Below, one piece after another: positions 14,082 to 22,995 of a stretch of 64,000 nt of DNA. Numbering within the stretch: position 1 is the stretch's first letter; each line of letters begins with the position of its first letter. The stretch spans positions 248,001 to 312,000 of the forward strand of contig CANGYJ010000004.1 in the NCBI GenBank assembly GCA_947458455.1, written 5' to 3'. The notes beneath the pieces were generated by a model, which had not been told where the DNA came from, did no database searches, and saw nothing but the letters and a program-made list of their open reading frames with translations. This DNA comes from Verrucomicrobiaceae bacterium. GTDB lineage: Bacteria > Verrucomicrobiota > Verrucomicrobiia > Verrucomicrobiales > Verrucomicrobiaceae. Both the position numbers and the translations under genes were made by a program.

Positions 14082-16952
14082 TTAGTTCAGGCTGCGCAGC
14101 CACGCCACGAGGTCGAGGAGTTCGGTTTCGGGCAGGGTTTGATCGAGGCCCATCGGCATGAGGCTGGTGGGGAGGGTGGTATCGCCGGTGATTTGCTGGT
14201 GCGGGATGTTTTTCTCTTGGCCGGCGATGTCGAGGACGAGCAGGCCTTCGGCGATGTGGGATTTGATGACGCCGAGGGTTTGCTGGCCGTCGCTGGTTTC
14301 GATGATGTGGGCTTCGTAATCGCGGGCGAGGGTGTTGGAGGGGAAGAGGATGCTTTCGAGCAAGTCACGCTCGGTGCGGATGGCGCCGATGTGGGAGAGG
14401 TCCGGGCCGATGGCGCGACCGGTATCGCCGATCTTGTGGCAGGCGATGCAGGTCCCCTTCCCGGCTTTGAAGTGTTTTTCGCCGTTGGCGGCGTTTCCGC
14501 TGGCGACGACTTTCTCGGTGAGCGGGCCAAGTTGGCGTTTTTTGGCTTCGGTTGCGGCCACCGCGTTGTTGTAGGCAGGCAGGATGATCGTCTCAAAGAT
14601 CTCCGGCGGTAGATCCGCGAGCGCGGTGCGGTATAAACTCTCCTGCTGGCTGGCGATGGCCGGATTCTTCGCGATCTCGCGGGCCAGCGTTTTCACAATC
14701 TCGGCGTCTTTGTGGTGCTTGAGCAGGGGCAGCAAGGTTTTGAGCTCCACCGGGCCGACAGTGGCAAACAGGGGTGCGATTTGAGACATGTGCTCCTTGG
14801 TGATCGGCGCAGTGGCGAGCATGCCTGCGGATTGAATCTTCGCGGCGGAAGACGACGCGGCATCGGCGAGGACGTTTTTGACCATGTCGAAGGTCTCGCC
14901 GGTGAGTTTGACCGACTTCGCGGAGTCGAGCGCCTTCAAGCGGATGGAAAGCGGGCGCTTCGTGTCGGCGGCGATGGCTTGGAGGGCGGCATCAAAGATG
15001 GGCGCTTTGAGTTTTTTGATGGCGTCGAGCACCAGCGGCGTGGGGGCAGCCGTGAGCGCTTTGTCGATGAGGGGCAGCCAGTCGTTGTTTACGATGCCGC
15101 CTTTTTGAGAGGCGAGGATGTTCAGCGCCGCATCACGCACATCCACAGCGGCATGACCGAGCATGGCGGTGATGAGTTTTTGAGCGCCGGGCTTTTCGAG
15201 GAGAGGACCACAGAAGCTCATGAGAGCCTGGAGACGGCGTGCGGAGACTTTTCCGTCCCGCAGCCAGAAGATGAGGTTTTTCGAAAACCATTCATCGGCC
15301 TCGGCGTGGTCGGTGGTGAGGTGCAGCGCGGTGCGGGCGAGGGCACCGTCCTCGGAATCGAGATGCTTCGAGGCGAAGGTGGCGGTGATGTTCACCGCGC
15401 CCGGATCGTGCGGGACGATGCTCAGCAGCGCCCGACGAAGCGCTGCGGGGCTTTTGAAGCTCTCAAGCTCATGCTCATCGACGAGATGAAGGCGCTGCGC
15501 TGCGGCGATGAGGCCATGCTCGGCCACAGGATCGAGATCTTGATCAAAGAGCGGACGGATGGCGGACTTCACCGATTCCGCCGCGCCGTCTTCGGCATCA
15601 AGATTGGCGGCCGTCCATTCGAGGGCGTGGCGGCGGGCGTGAGGATCGGAGGATTTCAGATTTTGGATTTCAGATTTCAGATTGGGTTCGGCGAGGGCGG
15701 CGCGAACTTGCTCGGAGGTGGCGGGCTGTTTGGGTTTGATGCGATACACCGCACCAAGGAGATCGGATTTCGCCATGAGACTGCTCGGGCAGCCAATGCG
15801 AAACCAACCGCCAGTGTCGATGAGGAGGAGGGAGCCGTCACGCGGGTCTTCCATGACATCGGTGAGGTGGATGTCGGGGTTGTGGAGTTTGAGGAACTCG
15901 TTTTCGACGGCCTTGTAGGTGCTGCCGCTGGGGGTGAGTTCCATGCGGACGAGGCGCTGGGTGTTGAAGTGGGTGACGAGGAGGTTCTCGGGTGCCTCTT
16001 TGCGGGCAGGAGTGCCCGCATCACTGCCATACGAGCGCCAGAAGCAGCAGCCGCTGACGGCGACGTGGCCGAAGTTGTACATCACGGGCATGGTTTCGAG
16101 GGTGCGCGGGAGATGGGCGATGGCTTTGAGCTGGTCGCTGCGCTCGTAAACGCCGCCGTAGAGCCAGTGGATGAGGGTGTCGCCACGTGGCTGGGTGTAG
16201 TAGAGGTTTTGCACGCCGATGATGTCGCCGCTGCGGGTGAAATCGACTTCGACGGGGTTGTCACCGCAGCCGAGCGAGTGCCACGCGACATCGCTGCCGT
16301 CTGGTTTGCAGCTCCAGATGCCGCAGGCGAGCGAGGCATCGACGGGCGTGCCGTTCTTCTGCTTCACCTCATGGCCTTTGCGACCGTGGCACCAGTAGAG
16401 GCGGCCATTCGGATGCAAAAACGGGCCGTGAATGTCGGCGGCATTGCCGGTGTAGTCGAAGCCGGTGACGATCTCCTCGCGCTGATCGGCCACGCCGTCG
16501 TTGTCGGTATCCGTGAGTTTCCAAATCGACGGCGGCGAGGCGACGTAGAGGCTGCCGTTCAACCAGCACGCGCCCTGCGGGAAGGTCATCTTGTCGGCAA
16601 AGAGGGTGCTCTTGTCGAAAGCGCCATCCTTGTTGGTATCTTCGAGCATGAGGACGCGGTTCGGCGGATTTTCCTCGAGCTGCTTCTTGTTCCAATTCAC
16701 GCCCGTGGCATCGCCGACGAAGAGGCGGCCCTGGTCATCGAGGCAGCCCATGATCGGGTGCGTGACGAGCGGCGACGCGGCGGCGACTTCGAGCGTGTAG
16801 CCTCCGGGGAGATCGTGCTTTGGCAAAGCGAGCGTCGATTTGCCCGTGACAACGACGGGGCGCTTGGCGCTTTCAGGAATGGCATTGCCTTTGTCCGGCG
16901 GGAGATCGGCAGCGAAGACGGGAAGAGCGAGGAAGGGCAGGAGTCGGCGCAT
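14082..16952 (-). CDS. Secreted propeller/HEAT/cytochrome c protein (DUF7133 type) with internal repeat-derived insert
   Basis: 956 residues starting MRRLLPFLALPVFAADL (Sec leader). N-terminal propeller with NKDGAFDK and NDGVADQ loops, a long HEAT-like region about 440-790, and one haem motif CIACHK near residue 833 followed by GPDLSHIG and a distal methionine-rich tail (LPTSLMPMG). Expected to be a periplasmic dehydrogenase/cytochrome. Around residues 423-434 the stretch NLKSEIQNLKS is encoded by an A/T-rich iterated sequence that resembles dispersed intergenic repeats, inserted without breaking the frame. The reading frame extends 85 codons further upstream, but that part is dyad-repeat sequence. 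Confidence 0.88.
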   Translation of the reverse strand: MRRLLPFLALPVFAADLPPDKGNAIPESAKRPVVVTGKSTLALPKHDLPGGYTLEVAAASPLVTHPIMGCLDDQGRLFVGDATGVNWNKKQLEENPPNRVLMLEDTNKDGAFDKSTLFADKMTFPQGACWLNGSLYVASPPSIWKLTDTDNDGVADQREEIVTGFDYTGNAADIHGPFLHPNGRLYWCHGRKGHEVKQKNGTPVDASLACGIWSCKPDGSDVAWHSLGCGDNPVEVDFTRSGDIIGVQNLYYTQPRGDTLIHWLYGGVYERSDQLKAIAHLPRTLETMPVMYNFGHVAVSGCCFWRSYGSDAGTPARKEAPENLLVTHFNTQRLVRMELTPSGSTYKAVENEFLKLHNPDIHLTDVMEDPRDGSLLLIDTGGWFRIGCPSSLMAKSDLLGAVYRIKPKQPATSEQVRAALAEPNLKSEIQNLKSSDPHARRHALEWTAANLDAEDGAAESVKSAIRPLFDQDLDPVAEHGLIAAAQRLHLVDEHELESFKSPAALRRALLSIVPHDPGAVNITATFASKHLDSEDGALARTALHLTTDHAEADEWFSKNLIFWLRDGKVSARRLQALMSFCGPLLEKPGAQKLITAMLGHAAVDVRDAALNILASQKGGIVNNDWLPLIDKALTAAPTPLVLDAIKKLKAPIFDAALQAIAADTKRPLSIRLKALDSAKSVKLTGETFDMVKNVLADAASSSAAKIQSAGMLATAPITKEHMSQIAPLFATVGPVELKTLLPLLKHHKDAEIVKTLAREIAKNPAIASQQESLYRTALADLPPEIFETIILPAYNNAVAATEAKKRQLGPLTEKVVASGNAANGEKHFKAGKGTCIACHKIGDTGRAIGPDLSHIGAIRTERDLLESILFPSNTLARDYEAHIIETSDGQQTLGVIKSHIAEGLLVLDIAGQEKNIPHQQITGDTTLPTSLMPMGLDQTLPETELLDLVAWLRSLN

Positions 16953-17038
16953 GGGGATGATACGGGCCGAGATGCTGCGAACTATGCGGTGAAGGCGGTT
17001 TTGGCCCAATGCCGTTAAGTAAAAACGGCACCGATACT

Positions 17039-17203
17039 CGCGGCAGCGTCGTGGAGTGCGGTGGCAGAGATGCAAGGGGCACCTTGCATCGGCGACACCG
17101 CTGTCGAGCGCGGCAAAAGTGCTCTTTGGCCTTTGGCTGCTGTCCGGCTTGCGACGGCGGTGTCGCGCCAAGGCTTGCCACCGCACTCCACGACGCTGCC
17201 GCG
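17039..17203. repeat. Large dyad element with perfect 28-bp arms, copy 1
   Basis: This is the main content of the 368-bp divergent gap 16953-17320. The arms (17039-17066 and 17176-17203) are perfect inverted copies centred on GGCAGCGTCGTGGAGTGC, separated by 109 bp with further small palindromes such as GATGCAAGG/CCTTGCATC. A related element with the same core lies at 20.3 kb. Any promoters for the two divergent flanking genes must lie in the remaining flanks. Confidence 0.85.
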
Positions 17204-17320
17204 CCAAAAGACTGCTTAACGCAATGAGTTTAGGCCGCTCACTCCATAGGCTGCCAAATGAGCAGCCTGCGGTGCCAGAGTCACGAATTGCGCAACCATC
17301 TCCACGAGCATCCGTTTACG

Positions 17321-18928
17321 ATGCCTCGCATGGAACAACGCCCCGCCTCTGACCGCCGACATGATCTGGATGCCTTGCGGGCGTTTGCGATGCTGCTGGG
17401 GATCGCGCTGCATGTGGCGCTGTCTTTTGCGGGAGGGCCGTGGATGGTGCAGGATTCACGGACGAGCGGGGTGTTTCATGTGCTGATCAGCGCGGTGCAT
17501 GGCTTTCGCATGCCGCTGTTCTTTGTGCTGAGTGGCTTCTTCACGGCGATGCTCTGGCGGCGGCGCGGGCTGAGGGCGCTGGTGAAGCATCGCTTCAAAC
17601 GCGTCTTTCTACCGCTGGTGCTCGGCACGATCACGCTGGTTCCGCTGATGCATGGGATCGGGGCTCTCGCGGCGGCATCCGGCATGAACAAGGCCGCCCA
17701 AGGCCCGATGACGATCTGGAAAGCCTGCGCCGCTGGCGATCACAAGGAGGTGGCCGACTTCATCGACGCTCAAAAAGCCAAAGTGAATGCTGCCGATACG
17801 GCGCTGGGCATGACGCCGCTGAGTTACGCGGCACTCTTTGGGCATGAAAACGTCGTCGAGCTGCTGCTGGACCGAGGCACGAGGGTGAACCAGCCAAATC
17901 GAGATGGTGGCACGGCGCTGCACTCGGCTGCTTTTCTCGGGCGAGTGAAGATCGTGAGCCGGCTGCTGAAGGCGGGGGCCGATGGCACGTTGAAAAACGA
18001 GCGCGGTGAATCGCCGCTGGATGCCACGCAAGCGGATGAGAGCATCACGCGCTTCATCACGCAGGCGATGAAGATCACCATGGAGGAGGAAAAGCTCGCC
18101 AAGAACCGCGAGGAGGTGCGGACGATGCTTGGCGGAGAGCCTGGAGAAGTGAAGAAGAGGCCGCTGCTGGGTGTGTGGCTTTTTTTGACGCGATTTCCTC
18201 TCTTCAGTCATCTTTGGTTTCTTTGGTTCCTGTGCTGGATGGTGGCCGGATTCGTGATCTGCGCCTGGATCGCGAAACGACTTGGCTGGCGTTCCAAACC
18301 GCGACGCTGGGTGACATCTTCGCTTCGATACATTTGGCTGGTGCCGCTGACGCTGATCCCGGCGTGGTTCATGAGTGGTGCGGTGCCGAATTTTGGCCCG
18401 GAGACTTCGTCGAGCCTGCTGCCTCCTTTGCCTCTGCTGATTTACTACGCGGTGTTTTTTGGTTTTGGTGCGGTGTACTTCGACAGCGAGGATCAAAATG
18501 GCTCTCTCGGTCGCCGATGGCCGGTGACGCTGCCTTTGGCACTGCTGCTCGTGTATCCAATCGGCTTTGCAGCGACCAACGGAGGCAGTAAACTGCACTC
18601 CTTCGCCATCTTGCTCCAAGTGATCTACGTTTGGATGATGAGCGCGGGGATGATGGGCTTGTTTCGCCGATTCGTGGCGATGGAGCGTGGATGGATCCGC
18701 TACCTATCCGATGCCACTTACTGGATGTACCTGGCGCATCTGCCGCTCGTACTGGCCGCGCAGCTTTGGGTGCGGGACTGGCCGCTGCCTTCCGGCGTGA
18801 AGTTCTCCTTCCTCTGCGGAGGTGTGTTCGTGGTGCTGCTGGTGAGCTACGAGTATCTCGTGCGTTACACTTGGATCGGGGCGCTTTTGAACGGGCGGAA
18901 GGTGCGGCGAAGGGATGGCACCGCCTGA
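17321..18928 (+). CDS. Acyltransferase-3 membrane protein with inserted ankyrin repeats
   Basis: 535 residues from the ATG chosen; 17258 and 17330 are alternatives. The ends form a multi-helix acyltransferase-3 domain: RRHDLDALRAFAMLLGIALH with the conserved basic/His entry, MPLFFVLSGFF, and C-terminal helices ending in the YWMYLAHLPLVL motif. Between about residues 123 and 270 is a soluble insert with roughly three ankyrin repeats (GMTPLSYAALFGHENVVELLLDRG, GGTALHSAAFLGRVKIVSRLLKAGAD) and a charged helix. The AT3 part would move an acyl group onto a glycan or lipid at the inner membrane. The insert may bind a partner. No operon partner. Confidence 0.87.
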   Translation: MPRMEQRPASDRRHDLDALRAFAMLLGIALHVALSFAGGPWMVQDSRTSGVFHVLISAVHGFRMPLFFVLSGFFTAMLWRRRGLRALVKHRFKRVFLPLVLGTITLVPLMHGIGALAAASGMNKAAQGPMTIWKACAAGDHKEVADFIDAQKAKVNAADTALGMTPLSYAALFGHENVVELLLDRGTRVNQPNRDGGTALHSAAFLGRVKIVSRLLKAGADGTLKNERGESPLDATQADESITRFITQAMKITMEEEKLAKNREEVRTMLGGEPGEVKKRPLLGVWLFLTRFPLFSHLWFLWFLCWMVAGFVICAWIAKRLGWRSKPRRWVTSSLRYIWLVPLTLIPAWFMSGAVPNFGPETSSSLLPPLPLLIYYAVFFGFGAVYFDSEDQNGSLGRRWPVTLPLALLLVYPIGFAATNGGSKLHSFAILLQVIYVWMMSAGMMGLFRRFVAMERGWIRYLSDATYWMYLAHLPLVLAAQLWVRDWPLPSGVKFSFLCGGVFVVLLVSYEYLVRYTWIGALLNGRKVRRRDGTA

Positions 18929-18948
18929 AGCAAGCGGGCACGGTCAGC

Positions 18949-18969
18949 TCATCTTGCGGAGCAAGATGA
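18949..18969 (+). terminator. 9-bp GGA-triloop hairpin after the acyltransferase
   Basis: Perfect stem TCATCTTGC / GCAAGATGA with a GGA loop, between two convergent genes. No U-tract follows; it may serve both genes as a 3' end structure. Confidence 0.45.
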
Positions 18970-19002
18970 CTACTTTGCTGGCGCATGCTTCGCGGCCTCG
19001 CC

Positions 19003-20268
19003 TCACGCAAACACGTCCATCACCGGCTTGCCTTTATCGCCGACGGTGAAGGGGCGGTTGGTGGGGGACATGACGACTTCATCAACGGGCAGGCCGAGGC
19101 TCCAGCCGATGGTGCTGAGGAAATCCTGGGCGCTGGTTTGTTTGTCGGCCACGGCATTGCCTTCCTTGTCGCTCGATCCATAGACGAAGCCGCCTTTCAC
19201 GCCGCCACCGGCGAGCAGGGTGGAGAAGACCTTCGGATGATGGTCGCGGCCGGCATTGCCATTGATCTTGGGGCCTCGACCAAACTCGGAGCAGAGCACG
19301 ACGAGCGTGGTGGCGAGGAGGCCACGCTGGGAGAGATCTTCGAGCAGCGCGGAAAGAGCCACGTCGAGTTCGGCACCGTGTTCTTCGAGGCCTTCTTCGA
19401 TGTTGTTGTGCATGTCCCAGCCGCCTTTGGCCACTTCAATGTAGCGAATGCCTTTTTCGACGAGGCGACGAGCAAGCAGGCAACCTTGGCCGAATTTGTT
19501 GTCGCCATATTTTGCCCGCAGGTCGGAGGGTTCATCATCGAGGCGGAAGGCTTCGAGGTCTGTGCTGGACATGATGGAGACGGTTTTCTCGTAGAACTCG
19601 GTGTAGCTCTTCACACCAGCGGTTTGAAAACGCTCACGGAAACCGGCGTCGAGCTTGTCGAGCATGGCGAGGCGCTTCTGCATGACGTCGGCACCCGCAT
19701 CGCTCTGCGAATACTGCAAACCGGCATCGGGATCGAGGATGGGCAGTGGCGAGTAGCTGGCAGGGAAGAAGCCATTGCCGGCATTCGGCTGGCGGTTCAC
19801 GCACACGCTGGAAGGCAGGGTCTTGTGGCTCGGCCCGAGGAAGTTTTGTGCCCAGGCACCGATGTTCGGATGCTGAATGGTGCCACGCTGCTCGTAGCCG
19901 CTGCGGATCAAATACTGGCCGCTGGCATGCACGCCGGTTTTGGATGTCATGCTGCGGATGATGGAAATCTTGTCGGCTTGCTTCGCGAGATTTTGCATGG
20001 TGCCACCAAGCTGAAAGCCCGCTTTCGTCGAAACCGGCTTCACCGGTCCCTGCGTGCTTCCTTCCTTCGGATCGAGCGTGTCGATGTGCGACATGCCCCC
20101 GATCATCTGGAGGAAGATGATGTTCTTGGCTTTGCCGAAGCCCGGGCCGTCCGCTGCGAAGGTTCTGCCACCGAGGGCATGAAGCACGGTGACCCCGAGG
20201 GAGGCTTTGGCCCACTTTTCGCAGAAACGACGACGTGAGAGGGGATCGAGCTGGTTTTGAAGTTTCAT
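19003..20268 (-). CDS. DUF1501 protein, Tat-exported (sulfatase-like fold)
   Basis: 421 residues. The leader SRRRFCEKWAKASLGVTVLHALGG is Tat-like. Family landmarks are NIIFLQMIGGMSHIDTLDPK, IIRSMTSKTGVH, CLLARRLVEKGIRYIEV, LVVLCSEFGRGPKINGNAGRDHHP and the C-terminal PVMDVFA. DUF1501 proteins share the alkaline phosphatase/sulfatase superfamily fold and are numerous in PVC genomes, usually paired with DUF1549/DUF1553 proteins, as here: the partner is 158 bp upstream on the same strand with a dyad element between. The biochemical role of the pair is unknown. Confidence 0.93.
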   Translation of the reverse strand: MKLQNQLDPLSRRRFCEKWAKASLGVTVLHALGGRTFAADGPGFGKAKNIIFLQMIGGMSHIDTLDPKEGSTQGPVKPVSTKAGFQLGGTMQNLAKQADKISIIRSMTSKTGVHASGQYLIRSGYEQRGTIQHPNIGAWAQNFLGPSHKTLPSSVCVNRQPNAGNGFFPASYSPLPILDPDAGLQYSQSDAGADVMQKRLAMLDKLDAGFRERFQTAGVKSYTEFYEKTVSIMSSTDLEAFRLDDEPSDLRAKYGDNKFGQGCLLARRLVEKGIRYIEVAKGGWDMHNNIEEGLEEHGAELDVALSALLEDLSQRGLLATTLVVLCSEFGRGPKINGNAGRDHHPKVFSTLLAGGGVKGGFVYGSSDKEGNAVADKQTSAQDFLSTIGWSLGLPVDEVVMSPTNRPFTVGDKGKPVMDVFA

Positions 20269-20298
20269 AAAGAGATGAAGGTCTGGGGTTTAAAGAGG

Positions 20299-20399
20299 CG
20301 CGACAGCGTTTTGGAGTGCTCCAGCCCTCTGGAGCTTTGCGAAGGCCGAACCACGCTCGAAAGCGCCGGAGGCCCGGCGCACTCCAGGACGCTGTCGCG
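20299..20399. repeat. Large dyad element, copy 2, inside the DUF1549-DUF1501 pair
   Basis: Arms CGCGACAGCGTTTTGGAGTG... and ...CACTCCAGGACGCTGTCGCG match at 19 of 21 positions. The core CAGCGT-nn-TGGAGTGC is shared with the element at 17.0 kb. It occupies most of the 158 bp between two genes expected to form one operon. Confidence 0.8.
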
Positions 20400-20426
20400 G
20401 CAATGACAAGGCAGATGACATGACGG

Positions 20427-22505
20427 CTACTCCACGAAGACAAACTCACGTGTGTTGAACAGCACCCAGCTCAGGTCACGCGTGGTGAGGCCGTTGCCGA
20501 GGGCGGCGACAGAGTCGGCGAGTTCTTCGGGCTTGGGTTTGCGGCTGAAGAAGCTGAGATAGAGGCTCTCGACCTGCTGCTCGGGTGTTTTTTGGCCGGT
20601 GGCGGTCTGGATGACGAGGGAATCCTCCTGGCCGATGACTTTTTGAGCCTCGCCATTCATGAGCATGAGCACCTGCGGGATGCTGCCTTCATCGCTGCTG
20701 CTATCGGCGATCTGGCGATCACTCTGGCCGAACATGCGGAGGAAGTGCTGATCTTTCTCCGGCTGCGGCAGCTCAGAGGCACGAGCGAGCACGAGGCCGT
20801 TTCGCACGGGCGGGGTGATCTCGACGCTGTCATCACCATCACCGGCGGGCTGCATCTGCTTCTTTTTGCGGTTCTTCGCGTTCGGCTTGGCACCGCCGTA
20901 TTGGCGCATGCCGCCAGCGGCTTTTTGAATGTCGGCCTTGAGGGATTCGGGCGTCATACCCTCGCCGAGATTCACCTTCATCACCTCGGCATACGTCGCG
21001 CCGCGATGGGCGTGGAATTTATCCACCTCCTTGCCGACGACGAGCGTGGCGCAGGAGTCCCAGGCCTGCTCGGCGCTCATGCGACGCAAAACGGGGCCAG
21101 GGAAAAGATAAGGACCGCCATCGGCCATCTCGTGGCTGGTGGCTTCACGCTGATAGGCCTGGGTATTGCAGAGCAGGCGGGTGAATTGCTTGAGGTCGAA
21201 CTTCAGCCGCACCATCTCGGCGGCCAGATGATGGAGCAGCGCAGGGTTCACGCTGGCTTCGGGATCATCGAGATCGGTGACAGGTTCTTTGATGCCGACG
21301 CCGAAGGCGCGTTTCCACAGGCGGTTGGCGATGGTCATGGCAAAGCGTGGATGGTCTGGCGAGGTCATCCACTTGGCGAACTGCGTGCGGAGATCCTCTT
21401 CGTTTTTCGTCTGCACGTTTTGGTAGGCTTTCTTGGTCTTGTCATCGGCCCAGGTGACGAGTTTAGGCTTCAAGGGATCGCCGGGTTTGCCGTCGTCGTA
21501 TTTGTAATCATCCGGCAGCTTCAAATCGTTCTCCGTGCTGTCCTCCACGGCCATCGCGTTGACGCGGAGGATGTTTTTGGCCTGCTGCTGGAGACGCTTG
21601 TCATCCAACGAGGCGAGTGCCTGACGCATTTGTTTGCCGTTGTAGCCCGCATTGCCACGCGTACCGAAGGTCTCCGTCGCACCGAAGAAGGCGGCCATCT
21701 CGTAAAACTGCCGCTGGGTCCAATCGGCGAAGGGGTGGTCATGGCACTGGGCGCAGGAGACATTCGCGCCGAGGAAGGTGCTGAGCGTGAGGGAGAGATT
21801 ATCCAGCCGCATGCCAGCATCGCGAAGGAGGTAACCGGTGGCCCCTTGGTCGAGCAGCTTGCCATCGGCCGTCATCATCGCGAAGACCATTTGGTTCCAC
21901 GGCACGTTGTCGGCGATCTGGCTCTTCAACCAGTCCTGGTAGGTGTAAAAGCGGGCCTTTTGAGCCACATCGGCCACGCGGAGCATGTCGGCGAGGTAGT
22001 TGAAGACATGACTGCGGTAGCCATCGGAGTTGAGGAGCTTGTCGATGACCTTCGCCCGCTTGGAAACGCTGCTGTCGTTGATGAATTCCAGCGCTTCCTC
22101 GCGAGTGGGGATGCGCCCGGCGATGTCGAGATACACGCGGCGCACGAATTGCTCGTCGGAGGCCAGCGGGTTCGGCTTTTGCCCGGCCTTTGCCAGGCCT
22201 CCATCCACCAGCATGTCGATGCGAGCGGCGGCTTGGGCGAGATTGGGGTCCGCTGGGATGCCGAGGCCTTCGGGCTTTAGCGTCTTCGCCGCCTGCTGAT
22301 CCACGGGGCTGAGCTTATCGAGCGGCAGGCGATAGACATAGCCATTGCGCACTTGGAGGAAGACCTGGCCATTTTCGATGCCGCGAAAAGTTGCCTCGAG
22401 TTTCCGCCCCTGCGCATCCGTCCAGGTGCGATAAGCCTCGCCCTCCGCCTGTAAGCATGGGGTGAGCAAAACGAAGGCGATGAGAGGGAGGAGGCGCGTC
22501 TTCAT
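20427..22505 (-). CDS. DUF1549/DUF1553 cytochrome with N-terminal SHD1 domain
   Basis: 692 residues with a Sec leader (MKTRLLPLIAFVLLTPCLQA). An SHD1-like domain (RTWTDAQGRKLEATFRGIENG...DKLSPVDQQ) precedes DUF1549, whose single haem motif CAQCHDHPF sits near residue 251, and DUF1553 with NRLWKRAFGVGIKEPVTDLDDPEASVNP and a final LLCNTQAYQRE segment. The family is predicted periplasmic or outer-surface and co-occurs with DUF1501, which follows. An upstream in-frame ATG would add 32 residues ahead of the leader and is rejected. Confidence 0.93.
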   Translation of the reverse strand: MKTRLLPLIAFVLLTPCLQAEGEAYRTWTDAQGRKLEATFRGIENGQVFLQVRNGYVYRLPLDKLSPVDQQAAKTLKPEGLGIPADPNLAQAAARIDMLVDGGLAKAGQKPNPLASDEQFVRRVYLDIAGRIPTREEALEFINDSSVSKRAKVIDKLLNSDGYRSHVFNYLADMLRVADVAQKARFYTYQDWLKSQIADNVPWNQMVFAMMTADGKLLDQGATGYLLRDAGMRLDNLSLTLSTFLGANVSCAQCHDHPFADWTQRQFYEMAAFFGATETFGTRGNAGYNGKQMRQALASLDDKRLQQQAKNILRVNAMAVEDSTENDLKLPDDYKYDDGKPGDPLKPKLVTWADDKTKKAYQNVQTKNEEDLRTQFAKWMTSPDHPRFAMTIANRLWKRAFGVGIKEPVTDLDDPEASVNPALLHHLAAEMVRLKFDLKQFTRLLCNTQAYQREATSHEMADGGPYLFPGPVLRRMSAEQAWDSCATLVVGKEVDKFHAHRGATYAEVMKVNLGEGMTPESLKADIQKAAGGMRQYGGAKPNAKNRKKKQMQPAGDGDDSVEITPPVRNGLVLARASELPQPEKDQHFLRMFGQSDRQIADSSSDEGSIPQVLMLMNGEAQKVIGQEDSLVIQTATGQKTPEQQVESLYLSFFSRKPKPEELADSVAALGNGLTTRDLSWVLFNTREFVFVE

Positions 22506-22644
22506 GGGGGTGATGGGCGGCTTTAACGATGAAGACACGGGCAAGTTGCGAGAGATTTCCCTGGCAGCTTGCCTCCGCAGCCAAACGAAGCCGGGTTTCA
22601 CGTTTTTGAGTCATCTTGGCCGTGCGGCGAGGCCTTCACACGAA

Positions 22645-22839
22645 TCAGCCCGCTGTCCCAACGAATGCCTGCCAGACGTAGTAGGCCAGGGACGCCAACA
22701 CCGCGCTGAAAAACAGCCAGCCCACAACTTTAACGAACTGATCCAGCGGATTGGACGCCTCCCGCCACTCGTGACGCAACCGGCGATGCTTCACCCTTGT
22801 GTCAGGCATCTCAGCATTGCTTTCGGCGGGAGTGTTCAT
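22645..22839 (-). CDS. Small single-pass membrane protein
   Basis: 64 residues from MNTPAESNAEMPDTRVKH. A charged cytoplasmic-side segment (RHRRLRHEWREASNP-like) is followed by one hydrophobic helix VVGWLFFSAVLASLAYYVWQAFV and a three-residue tail. No family recognised. Codon use and composition fit a real small gene, but the short length leaves doubt. Confidence 0.55.
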   Translation of the reverse strand: MNTPAESNAEMPDTRVKHRRLRHEWREASNPLDQFVKVVGWLFFSAVLASLAYYVWQAFVGTAG

Positions 22840-22995
22840 GAATTGAGCATCAAGCCGGAGACACAAACATCAACCAACAACCTCGTCGAATTCGGGACGC
22901 ACGGCGGTTGAGTGTCAGTAACGTCACCCATTCGCGCCGTGGCCTAAACCTTCCGGCAGTTGCCAATTGAAGGTTCACCGCCATTCTCCGCCGCG

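Noticed and set aside
14712..17018. Long plus-strand frame opposite the second propeller cytochrome
   Set aside because: No recognisable domain; antisense shadow of a motif-rich gene.
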